The translations under genes were made by a program, and so were the position numbers. From Chloroflexota bacterium (GTDB lineage: Bacteria > Chloroflexota > Dehalococcoidia > DSTF01 > RBG-16-68-14): a stretch of DNA of 6,985 nt. Positions 6,353 through 6,985 of this stretch are shown piece after piece; the first letter of the stretch is position 1, and every line of letters begins with the position of its first letter. The stretch is taken from positions 1 through 6,985 of the forward strand of contig JADFRJ010000125.1 in assembly GCA_022561355.1 (NCBI GenBank), in the 5' to 3' direction. The notes under the pieces were generated by a model. That model was not told the origin of the DNA. It worked only from the letters and a program-made list of their open reading frames with translations, and did not search any database.

Positions 6353-6604
6353 GTGATACGAGCGTTTGTCAAACCCAGAACCTGGCTCCTCGGTGCGCTC
6401 TGTGTCGTAGTTGTTCTTGGGTTCTTTTTCGGCCTACTCACGCTCGCCGGCGGCGGCATCTTCGTTGTGGCGATGATACTTCCTTTGTGGGCGGGGCTCC
6501 TCTATTACTCCCGGCGGACCAGCCTGATGAGGTGGCTGGTGGCCACGCCAATCGTCATCTACTCGCTGCTCATGGCTGTTGGGCTGGTCATACAAGGTTT
6601 CTGA
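6353..6604 (+). CDS. Small multi-span membrane protein, function unknown
   Basis: I do not recognise this 83-residue protein. It begins at GTG 6353, 18 bases after the rseP stop, with only a weak, distant AAGG (6338-6341). A short basic N-terminus (IRAFVKPRTW) is followed by hydrophobic stretches at about residues 11-32, 33-52 and 60-81. A basic loop, SRRTSLMRW, lies between the second and third. By the positive-inside rule the N-terminus and this loop would both be cytoplasmic, implying two spans between them and a third after, though the first 40 hydrophobic residues could be divided differently. No catalytic motif or cysteine pair is visible (a single Cys is in the first span). It may be co-transcribed with rseP. 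It could be a genuine small protein or a chance frame, but its composition and codon use look like real membrane coding sequence. Confidence 0.6.
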   Translation: MIRAFVKPRTWLLGALCVVVVLGFFFGLLTLAGGGIFVVAMILPLWAGLLYYSRRTSLMRWLVATPIVIYSLLMAVGLVIQGF

Positions 6605-6696
6605 TCTCTAGGCTTTTCCCCAACCCTGCACTTTGCCGAGCGGTTGGTAGTTGATTGCGCTCGCCCTCTCCCCCGGCCCAGCTCTCCCTCACCCTG

Positions 6697-6713
6697 GCTG
6701 ACCGAAGGTCAGC
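6697..6713. repeat. 7-bp inverted repeat with GAA loop
   Basis: The arms gctgacc (6697-6703) and ggtcagc (6707-6713) are perfectly complementary around gaa. There is no T-run after it. It sits just before the ccctctccc palindrome. Confidence 0.6.
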
Positions 6714-6716
6714 TGA

Positions 6717-6741
6717 CCCCTCTCCCTCTGAGGGAGAGGGG
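6717..6741. repeat. 11-bp purine/pyrimidine-asymmetric palindrome
   Basis: The arms cccctctccct (6717-6727) and agggagagggg (6731-6741) pair perfectly around ctg. One arm is all pyrimidine and the other all purine. A second, imperfect partner for the right arm, cgccctctccc, occurs at 6662-6672, so a longer compound element of about 6657-6747 is possible. Confidence 0.75.
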
Positions 6742-6760
6742 GCGCTAGGGACAAATGCCG

Positions 6761-6781
6761 GAAGAACGCGAAGCGTTCTTC
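6761..6781. repeat. 9-bp inverted repeat with GAA loop
   Basis: The arms gaagaacgc (6761-6769) and gcgttcttc (6773-6781) pair perfectly around gaa, the same triloop as the hairpin at 6697-6713. As RNA it would be stable, but no U-tract follows. Confidence 0.65.
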
Positions 6782-6783
6782 AA

Positions 6784-6801
6784 GCCGATCCTCAGATCGG
6801 C
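6784..6801. repeat. 7-bp inverted repeat with CTCA loop
   Basis: The arms gccgatc (6784-6790) and gatcggc (6795-6801) pair perfectly around ctca. The right arm's gatcgg recurs at 6831-6836, which offers an alternative pairing. Confidence 0.6.
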
Positions 6802-6803
6802 CT

Positions 6804-6861
6804 GTCACTCTGAGCGTGAGCGAAGAGTCTGATCGGAAGCCTCCGAGCCTCTCAGCGTGAC
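6804..6861. repeat. Imperfect 11-base inverted repeat enclosing a smaller hairpin
   Basis: The arms gtcactctgag (6804-6814) and ctcagcgtgac (6851-6861) pair with one mismatch (6809 against 6856). The inside holds a 5-bp hairpin, tcgga (6833-6837) with tccga (6842-6846). The left arm continues as cgtgagcgaagagtct, which resembles a dispersed element I recall from bacterial genomes with ctgagcg...gcgaag cores; that similarity is from memory and unverified. Confidence 0.55.
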
Positions 6862-6869
6862 GGATGCCG

Positions 6870-6898
6870 GTAGGGGCAGGTCTCAGACCTGCCCCTAC
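6870..6898. repeat. Perfect 13-bp palindromic element
   Basis: The arms gtaggggcaggtc (6870-6882) and gacctgcccctac (6886-6898) are perfectly complementary around tca. This is the strongest hairpin in the window. It has no T-tract, and its form is typical of a short dispersed repeat; I recall similar aggggcaggtct palindromes from Chloroflexota genomes, but could not check this here. Confidence 0.8.
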
Positions 6899-6985
6899 GA
6901 CGTATCCTTGCGGGGATCACCTAGTCCTTGCTACGGCTTCGCGCATGGATCCGACGCAATCGGACAGAAGTGCAGGATCACGCCC

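Larger units (their letters stand above)
6605..6985. repeat. Gene-free 3' region dense in inverted repeats
   Basis: No convincing gene was found in these 381 bases. The stretch 6697-6898 contains at least six separate inverted repeats, most with 3-4-base loops, packed almost end to end and listed separately. The composition (runs of ccctctccc and aggggcagg) differs from the coding part. It looks like a collection site for small dispersed palindromic elements rather than a terminator or promoter region. From 6899 to 6985 I see only a weak 5-bp inverted repeat (tccga, 6950-6954, with tcgga, 6960-6964) and no supported feature. Confidence 0.7.

Noticed and set aside
6605..6900. CRISPR array or tandem direct repeats in the repeat-rich 3' region
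   Set aside because: The repeats are inverted, of different sequences, and not regularly spaced.
6931..6985. Possible 3' end of a minus-strand gene entering from the right (reads ILHFCPIASDPCAKP then stop)
   Set aside because: Fewer than 20 codons are visible, no family is recognised, and another minus frame is equally open.
6945..6985. Possible plus-strand gene start at ATG 6945
   Set aside because: There is no ribosome binding site and only 13 codons before the window ends.

Overview
The window reads as two unrelated pieces of bacterial genome joined inside one open reading frame near position 1255-1275. The left piece (1 to about 1255) carries the 3' part of bamD (outer-membrane assembly lipoprotein) followed 4 bases later by the first ~255 codons of recN. 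This is the pair order expected in Alphaproteobacteria, and the residues look like Rhodospirillales-type proteins. The right piece (about 1260 to 6985) carries the 3' half of pyrH, then frr, uppS, cdsA, dxr and rseP, all on the + strand, then a small membrane protein. That order, the single-PDZ RseP and the sequence style suggest a Chloroflexota (Dehalococcoidia-like) genome. That placement is inference from gene order and motif flavour; no database was searched.

Layout. 1-488: bamD, 5' end off the window. 493-1644: an in-frame chimera, RecN N-terminal ATPase half fused to PyrH C-terminal half. 1647-2219: frr. 2228-3004: uppS. 3016-3804: cdsA. 3830-4981: dxr. 4982-5086: a gap with three consecutive hairpins. 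5087-6334: rseP. 6353-6604: an 83-residue membrane protein with a GTG start. 6605-6985: no supported gene, but a dense cluster of inverted repeats.

How the genes work together. The right piece is a conserved housekeeping cluster. PyrH makes UDP for nucleotide pools. RRF (frr) recycles ribosomes. UppS makes the undecaprenyl carrier lipid from isoprenoids supplied through Dxr (MEP pathway). CdsA makes CDP-diacylglycerol for phospholipids. RseP is a site-2 intramembrane protease. Gene gaps of 2-25 bases up to dxr suggest one transcript with coupled translation; the longer, structured gap before rseP is the only obvious internal control point.

I did not find a convincing new biological system. 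The most important observation is the RecN/PyrH junction, which is best explained as an assembly chimera: both proteins are truncated exactly at the seam, they come from different lineages, and the seam sits in a stretch that reads plausibly as either protein. The most interesting real biology is probably the structured RNA or repeat content after dxr and in the last 380 bases.
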